Origin: Bacilli bacterium
GTDB taxonomy: Bacteria > Bacillota_I > Bacilli_A > RFN20 > CAG-288
DNA: 64,000 bases
NCBI GenBank assembly: GCA_900770925.1
Contig: CAAGLY010000011.1
Span: 25,650-89,649 of the forward strand
Direction of reading: 5' to 3'
The translations under genes and the position numbers were made by a program. Positions 55,546 to 64,000 of this stretch are shown here, in pieces; the first letter of the stretch is position 1, and each line of letters starts with the position of its first letter. The notes under the pieces were generated by a model. It saw only the letters and a program-made list of their open reading frames with translations, was not told where the DNA came from and ran no database searches.

Positions 55546-56465
55546 TCGTCTTCCGGAGCTCCTGTCCAGATTCTGCCTTCTACAATCAGGCAGACAAGGA
55601 AGGAGATACCGAAGATGATCCTAAAAAGAATAAAGCAGAAGTTTAAGGCAGAAGGACCGCCTGAGAATTCAAAGGATAGATAATCGCAGATCCTAAACCT
55701 CCTTCCGTTAAGGAAGAAACCGTATTTAAAGTGTCTGGGGAACTGCAAGGAACCAAAATAGAAAAGCGGAAGAACCAGAACACCGACTAAAGATACCTGG
55801 AAAGTAAGATTAAAGCTCTGATTGGACTGAATAAAAGCAACTACAAACCTTAAGATAGCCACGATAAAGCCGATGGTTCTCCTTACTTTAGATAGCTTGG
55901 TCTGTTTGATTCTCTTCCTCCTTTGTTTTTCTGTTCCCTCAGGAATGGATTCCAAGTCATTCTCAATCTTCTTATTGGTCGGCTTAGCATTCAGGAAATC
56001 ATAGGCAGAATCGCCGTTTGTCCCTTCTTTCCTTGAATTTTTTCCCCACAGGGTTCTCTTTCTCAGATAATAGCCAAGGAAGGATAGATTCACTATCCTT
56101 CCTAAGCAGGCATAGACAAGAAGGACAATGACAATCGAATGGACCGATAGAGCAAGATTCCTGCCGAAAGGAGCCTGTGTGATAAACCTGACTAACAGGA
56201 TACAGAACCTTTCAAAGAAATAAAGGAACGTCCTCCGTGTAGGACGATAGACACATAATAGTCCGTCTCCTAAAGCGGCCGCTAACCTGATCAGGCAGGG
56301 AATCACAATCTCCTTCCAGTTCTGCTGGTCGTGGAGATGAAAGAGAAGATAGGAAGGCAGAGCAAGATAAAATATCCTGGAGACAATCACTAAGATACGA
56401 TTGATATTATCAATCCGGAGAATGAACCGGACCAAACCTGGGCCTCTTTTTTTCATCCTCCCCAT
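55542..56465 (-). CDS. Multi-pass membrane protein of unknown function
   Basis: About 307 residues from ATG 56465; a second ATG at 56456 is also possible. Five to seven hydrophobic segments. A cytoplasmic basic loop in the middle (KNSRKEGTNGDS ... EKQRRKRIKQTKLSKVRR) splits the protein into two membrane halves. No family motif seen. The only minus-strand gene within the prfA-to-rsmI block, divergent from dnaX. A longer frame to 56678 would overlap dnaX and is unlikely. Confidence 0.65.
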   Translation of the reverse strand: MGRMKKRGPGLVRFILRIDNINRILVIVSRIFYLALPSYLLFHLHDQQNWKEIVIPCLIRLAAALGDGLLCVYRPTRRTFLYFFERFCILLVRFITQAPFGRNLALSVHSIVIVLLVYACLGRIVNLSFLGYYLRKRTLWGKNSRKEGTNGDSAYDFLNAKPTNKKIENDLESIPEGTEKQRRKRIKQTKLSKVRRTIGFIVAILRFVVAFIQSNQSFNLTFQVSLVGVLVLPLFYFGSLQFPRHFKYGFFLNGRRFRICDYLSFEFSGGPSALNFCFILFRIIFGISFLVCLIVEGRIWTGAPEDD

Positions 56466-56584
56466 TATAAACGTTTTCCTTTGCTTCCTAAACGGAAAAC
56501 CGCCGTCTTTTTTTTGGAAATAGAGACTCAGGACAGAAGATAAAGGGGGTCTGTTATATAATGTTAAAGAGAGAGGCGACAAGA

Positions 56585-58243
56585 GTGGCTTACCAGGCAT
56601 TTTATAACAAATATCGTCCCCAGACTTTTGAAGAAGTCGTAGGACAGAAAGCAATCGTGACAACACTGAAGAACGCAATCAAGGAAGACAAGATTGCCCA
56701 TGCTTATCTTTTCTGCGGACCGAGAGGTACCGGAAAGACAACAAGGGCACGATTATTTGCCAAAGCCCTCAACTGCAAGGAAGGAATCGGGCATCAGTGC
56801 TTAAACTGCGATAGCTGTAAAAGGATTGCTACCGGTGATCAGCCGGATGTCATCGAGATTGATGCAGCTAGCAATTCCACGGTCGATTCCGTCCGTCAAT
56901 TAATCGATAACGTCTCTTATCAGCCGATCAGGTCCCGCTATAAGGTCTATATCATCGACGAAGTCCACAACAGGTCAAACTCTGCTTTTAATGCCTTGTT
57001 AAAGACACTGGAAGAGCCTCCGTCATTTGTTATCTTCATCTTAGCAACGACAGAACCGCAGAAGATCATTCCAACTATTCTTTCCCGTGTTCAGCGCTTT
57101 GATTTCTCTAAGGTCTCTTCTGCTGATCTGATGGAAAACAGGGAACGGATTCTAAAGAACGAAAACATCCAATATGAAGAAGATGCTCTGAAGATTATCG
57201 CTTCCTTAGCCGATGGCGGAGTCCGTGACTCCCTATCTCTTTTAGATAAGGTCGTCTCTTACTCCGGAGAGAAGATTCAGGCCAAAGATGTCAATGACCT
57301 CCTTGGACTATTAAGCCTGGATGAAGAAGTCAAGCTTCTGAATCAGATTGAAGACAGAAAGACAGAAGAAGTCTTTAAGACAATCCAGCAGCGTTATCAG
57401 GACGGCATGGATATCAATCGATTCAGGGATGATAGGATTGCCATCTATAAAGATAGAATTCTCTATTGTTCGACAAAGGATGCTTCCTTATTGGAAAAGA
57501 GGAATAAGGACCAGATCAGTGCTCTTGATATTCCGCTAAGCTCGGCAAGGAATAAGATAAAGATTCTAAGGGAAGCAAAGCGTCAGAACCGCTTTGTCGA
57601 TGACTTATACACTCATCTCCAGCTGACTTTATTGGATAGGAGGAAGAAAGAGACTATCCAGGTCGTTCCTGAAAAAGCAGTAGTCACGGCTCTTTCAGCG
57701 GAAACAAAATCACCGGTGATTGAAGAGCCTAAGGCAGTCGAGATCACTTCGGAGAACAGCGAAAAAGGATTTGTCTCCTTAGCTCCGGAAGAAGATAAGA
57801 AGGGAGATAAGATCCTCTTTGACGAAGATGATCTCCTTTATCTCATGGTCCACGCCGATAAAGACGGACGGAAGGATATCGCTTCGAAATGGGAAGGATT
57901 CAAGAGTTACGGAGAAGACAGGTTCGCTAGGGAAGCAAAAGCCTTAACGAGCTTTACCGTCAACATCAAAAGCGATGACATTCTTGTCATCTCTACTCCT
58001 ATGCGTAGGCAGTTAGACCGAATCAACACCAAAGAAGAACAGGTGAAGCTGCAGGAGGTAGCTAAACAGGTGCTTGGAAACGAATACCGGATACTTCCTG
58101 TCTATAAAGATGATTTCCTCCAGGCCGTAAAAAATTTCCGCAGCGGGAAGAAATCCAGCAAAGAAACAATCAGTATTGATTTCGGAACGAAGGAGAAGGC
58201 ATCTCCTGCCAGCGCCTTCTTCGATGAGCTGAGGCAGAAATAA
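56585..58243 (+). CDS. dnaX: DNA polymerase III subunit gamma/tau
   Basis: 552 residues from GTG 56585 (MAYQAFYNKYRPQTFEEVVGQ, the canonical N-terminus). Clamp-loader ATPase: Walker A GPRGTGKT (45-52), zinc Cys 64/72/75/78, DEVHN[AGG]SNSAFNALLKTLEEPP, sensor TTEPQKI, ILSRVQRFDF with CGT/CGC arginines. AGG occurs at hydrophobic sites (F-[AGG]-DD-[AGG]-IAIY), consistent with Met. Domain IV/V is short, as in Mollicutes-like Bacilli. First gene of the dnaX-ybaB-recR-tmk-holB-ricT-rsmI operon. Confidence 0.95.
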   Translation: MAYQAFYNKYRPQTFEEVVGQKAIVTTLKNAIKEDKIAHAYLFCGPRGTGKTTRARLFAKALNCKEGIGHQCLNCDSCKRIATGDQPDVIEIDAASNSTVDSVRQLIDNVSYQPIRSRYKVYIIDEVHNRSNSAFNALLKTLEEPPSFVIFILATTEPQKIIPTILSRVQRFDFSKVSSADLMENRERILKNENIQYEEDALKIIASLADGGVRDSLSLLDKVVSYSGEKIQAKDVNDLLGLLSLDEEVKLLNQIEDRKTEEVFKTIQQRYQDGMDINRFRDDRIAIYKDRILYCSTKDASLLEKRNKDQISALDIPLSSARNKIKILREAKRQNRFVDDLYTHLQLTLLDRRKKETIQVVPEKAVVTALSAETKSPVIEEPKAVEITSENSEKGFVSLAPEEDKKGDKILFDEDDLLYLMVHADKDGRKDIASKWEGFKSYGEDRFAREAKALTSFTVNIKSDDILVISTPMRRQLDRINTKEEQVKLQEVAKQVLGNEYRILPVYKDDFLQAVKNFRSGKKSSKETISIDFGTKEKASPASAFFDELRQK

Positions 58244-58258
58244 TAAAGGAGCCAGATT

Positions 58259-58606
58259 ATGGAAGACGAAAACAGGAAAAAAGCAAAGCAGGCTGCAGAC
58301 AGGTATCTCCTTCAGACCAAAGCACAGGATTTTCAGAACAAGATCAAAGATCTAGGTAGGAAAGAATACCAGGGGAAATACAAAGGAATCACCGTCAAGA
58401 GGCGGGGAGACTTCACTCTGATTTCGGTCAGCATTGACCAAGGATTCTATGAGACGGCCGGTAAGGCACAGCTTGAAACGGCCATCAGGACAGTTAGGAC
58501 GAATCTTCGTTCCGCCATCAATTCCGAAAGGGAGGAAGTCAAAGCGAACTTCCAGCGGGACAGGGACCGTATCCAGAAAGAAGCTAGGCTCAATGGAGCC
58601 GATTAA
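58259..58606 (+). CDS. YbaB/EbfC-type nucleoid-associated protein, divergent
   Basis: 115 residues. Helix-strand-helix with a long charged N-terminal helix; strand segment ITVKRRGDFTLISVSIDQ. Sequence identity to YbaB is not obvious, but size, charge and position between dnaX and recR are those of ybaB. Binds DNA in relatives. GGAG 8 nt upstream. Overlaps recR by 14 nt. Confidence 0.75.
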   Translation: MEDENRKKAKQAADRYLLQTKAQDFQNKIKDLGRKEYQGKYKGITVKRRGDFTLISVSIDQGFYETAGKAQLETAIRTVRTNLRSAINSEREEVKANFQRDRDRIQKEARLNGAD

Positions 58607-59210
58607 GACCGTTCAGGATCTCATCGAGTGCTATAAAAAGCTTCCCGGAGTAGGATACCGGACAGCGGAGCGGCTTGCTTATGCAACGCTCAACCTGTCT
58701 AACGAAGATAAAGATGCTTTTATATCTGCGTTCGAGGATGCTAGGACAAAAGTAAAGAAATGTCCTAACTGCGGAACTTACTACGATGATGTATGTCCGA
58801 TCTGCAATGATCCAAGGAGAGATAGAACAACCCTGCTGGTTGTCAAGGACAGCAAGGATATCCTCTCCATCGAAAAGACTAACGGATATAAGGGCGGGTA
58901 TTTTACCCTGAAAGGAACTCTGTCTCCCTTAAAGAACCGGAATCCGGAAGATATCGGAATACCGGAACTGAAGAAGAGAGTCGAGGAAGATAAAGTTAAA
59001 GAAATCATCCTTGCTCTTCCGACAGACTTAGAGGGAGAGACGACTTCCTTATTTATTGCTTCGCTATATAAAAACAATCCAGACAGGCATGTTTCTAAAC
59101 TTGCCAATGGTATTCCTAGGGGAACAAATCTCGAATACCTCGATAATCTGACCATTACCTCTTCCCTCAAGGGAAGAATCCAGCTCAATGATAAAGGAGA
59201 GAAGAAATGA
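58593..59210 (+). CDS. recR: Recombination protein RecR
   Basis: 205 residues from ATG 58593 (MEPIKTVQDLI). Helix-hairpin-helix KLPGVGYRTAERLAY, zinc finger C57-C60-C68-C71, Toprim domain TTLLVVKDSKD ... and the C-terminal GIP-[AGG]-GTNLEYLD, where AGG as Met fits the G[LI]P-hydrophobic-G context. Works with RecO/RecF in gap repair. The longer in-frame extension upstream overlaps ybaB and is not used. Confidence 0.94.
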   Translation: MEPIKTVQDLIECYKKLPGVGYRTAERLAYATLNLSNEDKDAFISAFEDARTKVKKCPNCGTYYDDVCPICNDPRRDRTTLLVVKDSKDILSIEKTNGYKGGYFTLKGTLSPLKNRNPEDIGIPELKKRVEEDKVKEIILALPTDLEGETTSLFIASLYKNNPDRHVSKLANGIPRGTNLEYLDNLTITSSLKGRIQLNDKGEKK

Positions 59211-59839
59211 ACCGTGGTTTATTCATTACCTTCGAAGGCGGAGAAGGAGTAGGAAAGACGACCGTTATCAAAACTGTCAGCGAAAAACTCAAGGAAGCAC
59301 ATATCGATTTCAGGGTGACCCGTGAACCAGGAGGTTCCCGGATTGCCGAAGAGATCCGCAGTATCATCCTCGACCGGAGGAATACAGACAGGGAACCGAG
59401 AACGGAAGCCCTTCTTTATGCCGCTAGCCGACGTCAGCATTTAACGGAGATTGTCCTTCCGGCACTAGAGAAAGGAACCCTAGTTATCTCTGACCGTTAT
59501 CTAGATTCCTCTCTTGCCTATCAGGGATATGCAAGAGGCATCGGAAGGGAAGAGGTCTATTCCATCAATAAGTTTGCTATCGATAAGACTAGGCCGGATA
59601 GGACTTTCTTTTTAGACTTACCCCCGGAAGAAGGATTAACCCGGATTGCAAAGCAGAGACAGAATCAGGTTGACCGTCTCGATCTGGAGTCTTTAAGCTT
59701 CCACAAGAAAGTCTACGAAGGATATCAGATCCTGTTAAAGAAATTCCCTGAGCGGATTATCCGCATCGATGCTAGTCAAAGTATCGAACAAGAAAGCGAA
59801 GAGATTACCAATAGGATTCTAAAGCGGATCAATGGATAA
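59207..59839 (+). CDS. tmk: Thymidylate kinase
   Basis: 210 residues. P-loop EGGEGVGKTT (10-19), DR-x-x-x-SS segment SDRYLDSSLAYQG, lid R-rich segment. [AGG] at 59390-59392 stands in NTD-[AGG]-EPRTEALLYAA, where relatives have NTxMDPRTEALLYAA, and F-[AGG]-VTREPGGS has a hydrophobic consensus. Phosphorylates dTMP. ATGA overlap with recR. Confidence 0.95.
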   Translation: MNRGLFITFEGGEGVGKTTVIKTVSEKLKEAHIDFRVTREPGGSRIAEEIRSIILDRRNTDREPRTEALLYAASRRQHLTEIVLPALEKGTLVISDRYLDSSLAYQGYARGIGREEVYSINKFAIDKTRPDRTFFLDLPPEEGLTRIAKQRQNQVDRLDLESLSFHKKVYEGYQILLKKFPERIIRIDASQSIEQESEEITNRILKRING

Positions 59840-60827
59840 AAAGACAAGGAGGGAGAAGGAACCTAAGCTTTACCGTCTGTTCCTTAACTCCCGGAAGAAT
59901 AACCGCCTAGCAGGCGCTTATCTTCTCTATGGACAGAGAAACGCACCGCTCAAGGAAACGGCAAGGTATCTTAGCCAGTCCCTTTCCTGTGAAAAGGATC
60001 TTTTTGCCTGCAACGAATGTCCATCCTGCCTCCGTTTCCTTAGTCATACCCATCCAGACTTTGTCTTGATTGACGGAGAGAACAAAACCATCAAGAAAGA
60101 GGACATTCATGCTCTCGAAGAGAAGTTCTCTCAGACCGCCTTTGAAAAAGGGCATCGCCTAACCTATGTCATCCACTGCGCGGAGAATAGGACAGAAGAA
60201 GCGGCCAACGCAATCCTTAAATTCCTTGAGGAACCGAAATCCGGACAGGTCGCCTTTCTGACTAGCTACAATCCTGATAAGGTCTTAAAGACCATTCTTT
60301 CCCGCTCTCTGTCTATCCGGGTCGATCCTATTGACCCGAAAGGATTCCAAAGCAGAATCGAAAGCACAGAATACACATCCGGAAAGAAGAAAATCCATCT
60401 TTCTTCCGGAGCCTGTTATATCCTTTCCCGTCTCTTCTCCGATGAAGAGGAAGTCAGACATAGGATAGAAGAAGACGGCTCTTTCCTTGCTGGATACCAA
60501 GCTGCAGAAGACTACTTCAATGCTAGGCTTGTCTCTAGGAATAAGGCAAGTTATGTTTTACTGCTTGAAATCAGTCAGAGGAAAGATAGTGCGTGTTATA
60601 ATTGGTTATACCTGACCATCAATGAGATTTTCTCAATGGTGCTTCTGGATGAAAAGGATGACGATAATCCCTTCAACGACATCATCCGTTCACTATCCGG
60701 AAAGAAAGAGAACGTCAGGAACGGACAGAAAATCATCAGCGAAGCGCTCTCGCTCCGCCAATTGAATCTCAATCCGACGCTAATCGCTGCTAAGCTCAGC
60801 TTAGCGCTAAAAGGAAACAGCAAATGA
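59832..60827 (+). CDS. holB: DNA polymerase III subunit delta'
   Basis: 331 residues. Clamp-loader delta': YLLYGQRNAPLKETAR replaces the Walker A, as usual for the non-ATPase subunit; zinc Cys in CEKDLFACNECPSC; EEAANAILKFLEEPKSG and AFLTSYNPDKVLKTILSRSL, the delta'/gamma signature. Overlaps tmk by 8 nt and ricT by 4 nt. Confidence 0.93.
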   Translation: MDKKTRREKEPKLYRLFLNSRKNNRLAGAYLLYGQRNAPLKETARYLSQSLSCEKDLFACNECPSCLRFLSHTHPDFVLIDGENKTIKKEDIHALEEKFSQTAFEKGHRLTYVIHCAENRTEEAANAILKFLEEPKSGQVAFLTSYNPDKVLKTILSRSLSIRVDPIDPKGFQSRIESTEYTSGKKKIHLSSGACYILSRLFSDEEEVRHRIEEDGSFLAGYQAAEDYFNARLVSRNKASYVLLLEISQRKDSACYNWLYLTINEIFSMVLLDEKDDDNPFNDIIRSLSGKKENVRNGQKIISEALSLRQLNLNPTLIAAKLSLALKGNSK

Positions 60828-62146
60828 CATATCTACTCGGAGTATCTTTTGATTTCAGGGGGAGGAAATACTATCGCTTCAAAGAGGAAGCTAAACCCCA
60901 TGATAAAGTCGTCATCACTAATGAACACGGAACTTTTGTCGGCGAAGTCAGTAAAGTCCGTGTTGCGACAGAAGACGAAGAGAAATCGAAGGATTTCTAT
61001 TCTCTTTTCCCCTCTGCCATCCGTAAAGCGGATGAACAGGACCTCCGTTTTTTGAATGAGGCAGAGAAACGGGGAGAGGAAATTTCCGTCCGTGCCCAGA
61101 AAGAGAGCGACAAGCTCCAGTTAGAGAGGCACATTCTCCGCTCTTACCTGGATTTATACGATAACAAAGTGGTCATTACCTTTGCTTCCGATAAACGGGT
61201 CGATTTCCGTCAGTTAGTCCGTAATCTATCCGAAGTCTTCAAGATGCGGATTGAATTCCGTCAGATCGGATACCGTGATGAAGTCAAGCTCTTCGGTGCT
61301 TTAGGACCATGCGGACTTCCTACCTGCTGTTCTTCCTTCAGGAAAGGGTTCGATACAATCTCCGTCAACAGGGCAAAGAACCAGTTCCTTCCGGTCAACA
61401 ACAGGAAACTTTCCGGTATCTGCGGAAAACTCAGGTGCTGTCTGAAATTCGAGGACGAGACCTATTCTAAGCTCCGCCCTTTATTCCCGAAGATCAACTC
61501 TAAGTTCCTTTATGACGGAAAAGACTACAAGGTTTCCGGGCTCAATGTCTTCACTGGCTCCATCACTGCTTTCTATGAAGAGGGAGAAGAGAAGAAGCGG
61601 AAGGTCTATGAGACCTTTACCAAGGAAGAGTTCGAACGGGTCAAGAGGGGACTTCCGAAAGAGGATGAAACCATCCTCCTTAAGGATGTGGATATCAATA
61701 GCGGCATTGATCTCTCCGGTCACGGAATCAAGGATACCGAAAACCGGATCAATCAGATCCGGACAAGTGAAGAAAAACGCCGCAGCCAGAGGGAACAGAT
61801 CAGCAAGACTCAGCCGAATAATAGCAAACGTCCAAGTGTCCAGCCGACGAATAAAGGAAATGCCTACGGAAAGAAACCGGCTAACGGCTTCCATGCCGGA
61901 AGCAAAGATAACCGGAACAGGAATAATAATGCATCCCATAATCCGAATTCCTTCCAGAACCGTCGTCCGAATAACACCACCCATAGCTTCGGAAACAATA
62001 ATCCGAGAAGAGGAAATGCAGGTCATTCCTTCTCCCGTTCTTCCTCTAACCATCAGTCCGGCTTCATTCCGGTTTCCCAGATTTCCGATAAGTCTATCTT
62101 AGACGTCAAACCGAGTACAAAGAAGAACAATGAGGATCAGAAATAG
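60824..62146 (+). CDS. ricT: RicT/YaaT PSP1-domain protein
   Basis: 440 residues. PSP1 domain up to ~residue 215: VVITFASDKRVDFRQLVRNL, IEFRQIGYRDEVKLFGALGPCGLPTCC, and SGICGKL-[AGG]-CCLKFE. The last is CGRLMCCLKYE in relatives, so AGG at 61433-61435 is Met; KR and FR here use CGG/CGT, confirming CGN as Arg. The cysteines bind Fe-S clusters in the RicAFT complex that acts in RNase Y-dependent RNA maturation. The last ~130 residues are Asn/Arg/Ser-rich and disordered, longer than usual. Confidence 0.92.
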   Translation: MTYLLGVSFDFRGRKYYRFKEEAKPHDKVVITNEHGTFVGEVSKVRVATEDEEKSKDFYSLFPSAIRKADEQDLRFLNEAEKRGEEISVRAQKESDKLQLERHILRSYLDLYDNKVVITFASDKRVDFRQLVRNLSEVFKMRIEFRQIGYRDEVKLFGALGPCGLPTCCSSFRKGFDTISVNRAKNQFLPVNNRKLSGICGKLRCCLKFEDETYSKLRPLFPKINSKFLYDGKDYKVSGLNVFTGSITAFYEEGEEKKRKVYETFTKEEFERVKRGLPKEDETILLKDVDINSGIDLSGHGIKDTENRINQIRTSEEKRRSQREQISKTQPNNSKRPSVQPTNKGNAYGKKPANGFHAGSKDNRNRNNNASHNPNSFQNRRPNNTTHSFGNNNPRRGNAGHSFSRSSSNHQSGFIPVSQISDKSILDVKPSTKKNNEDQK

Positions 62147-62999
62147 TCCCTATACTAAGAAAGAGGAGAAGCCGATTGTCTACCTTGTGTCGACTCCGAT
62201 TGGAAACAAGGAAGACATTACTCTCCGTGCTTTACGAATCTTCAAGGAGGCAGATATTGTCGCCTGCGAAGATACCAGAAATACAGGTCTTTTATTAGCA
62301 TCTTATCAGATTAAACCAAAAAGTTTAGTCTCACTTTATGCGCAGAACGAAAAGAAAGAAGCTGAAAAGCTGATTGATAAAGTCAGGAAGAATAAGTTAA
62401 TACTTGCTTATTGCTCTGATGCTGGTAGGCCCGGGATATCGGACCCTGGTGCTCTGCTTGTCCAGACCTGCTATGAGAAAGGCTGCCCGGTGTCGATATT
62501 ACCTGGTGCAACAGCCTCTCTGTCTGCTTTAGTCTTATCCGGAATCGACTCTGCCGACTTCTCTTTCTTTGGTTTTCTTCCGACTAAGAAAGGACAGATC
62601 AGATCCTTCCTTCTTCCTCTTAAGGAGAGAAGAGAATCTCTGATTTTCTATGAATCTCCAAAGCGAGTAAAGTCCACTCTGGAAATCAGGAGGGAAGTGT
62701 TCGGAAAAGAACGCAGGGTGAGTCTTATCCGGGAGTTGACCAAAATCCATGAAGAGAGTAATCTAGGAACACTAGAGGAAGTCTTCTCTTCTTTAGGAGA
62801 AGAAGTAAAAGGAGAGTGCATCATCATCGTTGACGGAAACAAAGAAGAAAAAGAAATCGATGAAGATGCCTTAAAAAAGAAAATCAAAGAAAAAAGGAAA
62901 GAAGGACAATCCCTTCTCTCCTTATCGAAAGATCTGAGCAAAGAGACCGGCATTAGCAAGAATACAATCTATAAGCTCGCTCTCTCGAGGAAAAAATAG
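62130..62999 (+). CDS. rsmI: 16S rRNA (cytidine-2'-O)-methyltransferase
   Basis: 289 residues. Tetrapyrrole-methylase fold: YLVSTPIGNKEDITLRAL, ACEDTRNTGLLL (Arg is AGA), YCSDAG-[AGG]-PGISDPGALLV with AGG 62427-62429 at the common Met/Thr position, PGATASLSALVLSG, FYESPKRV. Methylates C1402 of 16S rRNA. The C-terminal basic helix (KKKIKEKRKEGQSLL) is normal. Overlaps ricT by 17 nt. Confidence 0.95.
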   Translation: MRIRNSPYTKKEEKPIVYLVSTPIGNKEDITLRALRIFKEADIVACEDTRNTGLLLASYQIKPKSLVSLYAQNEKKEAEKLIDKVRKNKLILAYCSDAGRPGISDPGALLVQTCYEKGCPVSILPGATASLSALVLSGIDSADFSFFGFLPTKKGQIRSFLLPLKERRESLIFYESPKRVKSTLEIRREVFGKERRVSLIRELTKIHEESNLGTLEEVFSSLGEEVKGECIIIVDGNKEEKEIDEDALKKKIKEKRKEGQSLLSLSKDLSKETGISKNTIYKLALSRKK

Positions 63000-63000
63000 T

Positions 63001-63849
63001 CTACTTATTTCCTTCCTCATCCCTCTGCTTATAGTGGATCTTAACAAGCGAATCCATCGGGGCAACCTTATCGATAATCAGCTTTGCCAGCTTATCCCTT
63101 AAGGAGCCCTCCGAATAATCTGCTTCACAGAGGAAATCCACACGCCGTTCATTGAATAGCCGGGCAGCCGGCTTTTTCTTTTTCTTGTCATAGACAGCAA
63201 TCGCGTATCCGCCATTGCTCCGGACAGTCTTCCTGCAGGGAACATCCGTTTCTCCGTCTGCAATATAGACCCTGTTCTCAAACGGAACCGGCTTATCTTC
63301 ATCCGGCCTAGAAGCATTGACTTTATTATTCTCTCCGATATCAAGCACGCCTTTATTGATGCGATAGAGATACTGCGTCTTTGTCGTATAGTTCACAACC
63401 GATTTCGGCCAGAGAGCCTCACCGTTTTCATAGAAGTATTCGCAGGCGAATACTTCCTTAAAATACTTAAAGAGACGGCTGCCTTCGATAATCTCCCGGT
63501 TTCCGGAAGAGATAACATAATGCTGGACTTCCACCCCTCTTTCCGCGCCGTATTTATTGATCCGCGGGAACCAGTCTTCTACTCCTGGGAAGAACTCAAT
63601 ATCCTTGCCGAACTTCTGAAAGGCTTCACGGGTAATCGGAAGGTTCCGTTTCTTTGATTCACGTAACCTAAGGTACCTATAAGCAAGAAGGGGATCCCTC
63701 TTTTCTTTCTTCGTCCTTTCATTAGCTAAATCCCAGAATTCTCCGGTTTTTATCTCCAGGGACGGAATGAAAGAGTAATTCTGCCTATCCGTGGTTGAAA
63801 GGGTATGATCGAAATCATACACGAAGGCAACAATCGTCTTCTTTGTCAT
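63001..63849 (-). CDS. HAD-superfamily phosphatase
   Basis: 282 residues from ATG 63849 (AGGAGG 10 nt upstream; a longer in-frame start ignores it). Motif I YDFDHTLS (nucleophile first Asp, near residue 12), motif II VISSGN, motif III Lys in the WPKSVVNYTTKTQYLY region, motif IV ADGETDVPC followed by [AGG]KTVRSNGGYAIAVY. As Met (63232-63234) the last matches GDGxTDIPCMKLV of relatives. Probably hydrolyses a small phosphate ester; substrate unknown. Ends 1 nt from the rsmI stop, convergent, with no terminator between. Confidence 0.88.
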   Translation of the reverse strand: MTKKTIVAFVYDFDHTLSTTDRQNYSFIPSLEIKTGEFWDLANERTKKEKRDPLLAYRYLRLRESKKRNLPITREAFQKFGKDIEFFPGVEDWFPRINKYGAERGVEVQHYVISSGNREIIEGSRLFKYFKEVFACEYFYENGEALWPKSVVNYTTKTQYLYRINKGVLDIGENNKVNASRPDEDKPVPFENRVYIADGETDVPCRKTVRSNGGYAIAVYDKKKKKPAARLFNERRVDFLCEADYSEGSLRDKLAKLIIDKVAPMDSLVKIHYKQRDEEGNK

Positions 63850-64000
63850 ATAGGGCCTCCTTCTAAACAATCGTTTTTTTCATTATAAGCAAAAAAATTA
63901 TGCATTACAAATGTAAACAAACAGATTTTCGGATAGAAATTGTTTTTTTCTGTATTTCCGCAAGTTCCATGATTAAAATAGTAATCGGAAAGAGGATATA

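Noticed and set aside
58434..58592. Longer RecR beginning inside ybaB
   Set aside because: The extra residues are the ybaB gene read in another frame; ATG 58593 matches RecR length.

Overview
This window comes from the chromosome of an uncultured low-GC Bacillota (class Bacilli, probably gut-associated). The housekeeping block prfA-prmC ... dnaX-ybaB-recR-tmk-holB-ricT-rsmI and the small SRP RNA ahead of tadA both fit this placement. The most important observation is that AGG is read as methionine here, not arginine. AGG sits at near-invariant Met positions of at least ten unrelated proteins: TrpS KMSKS, TadA PCxMC, RicT LMCC, PrfA RMY, RsmI SDAGMPG, DusB YTEM, McrB-like DEMN, signal peptidase SGSM, ABC SHGMKQK and Tmk DMEPRTEAL. 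Conserved arginines use AGA or CGN. This matches the AGG-to-Met reassignment that I recall being predicted computationally for an uncultivated Bacilli clade. Any standard-code translation of this genome is therefore wrong at every AGG.

Layout. (1) 1-15.3 kb, minus strand: a surface/export locus. It has a small protein with a SipW-type signal, a frameshifted beta-helix gene, five tandem paralogues with SipW-type signal segments, their signal peptidase, a membrane-anchored McrB-like AAA ATPase, a zinc-ribbon partner, an ABC exporter (ATPase and membrane protein) and a large exported beta-helix-like protein that runs off the window. (2) 15.9-28.5 kb: an accessory island. It carries ATPase/DUF234 and ATPase/DUF4143 genes, an AlbA_2 regulator-like gene, a glycosyltransferase, a lipoprotein, a decayed AbiF gene with its structured ncRNA, transposase debris and a 3' tRNA fragment that looks like an attachment site. 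Several island genes have short-period tandem repeat arrays directly upstream. (3) 28.6-41.3 kb, minus strand: a second surface operon. It repeats the [small SipW-type protein + beta-helix protein] module and adds two giant paralogous exported proteins and a membrane-anchored protein. (4) 41.6-63.8 kb, mostly plus strand: core genes (HD hydrolase, DUF523, dusB, fructose regulator and kinase, ABC/FtsX transporter, trpS, SRP RNA, tadA, prfA, prmC, dnaX to rsmI, HAD hydrolase), with two DUF4143 wrecks inserted.

The surface genes appear to work together. The SipW-type peptidase would mature the small secreted proteins, which resemble TasA/CalY-type matrix substrates in signal and context. The ABC exporter and AAA pair could serve the same secretion or assembly process; this is inference. 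The island genes look recently acquired. AbiF and one DUF4143 gene contain no AGG codon at all, so they read identically under both codes.
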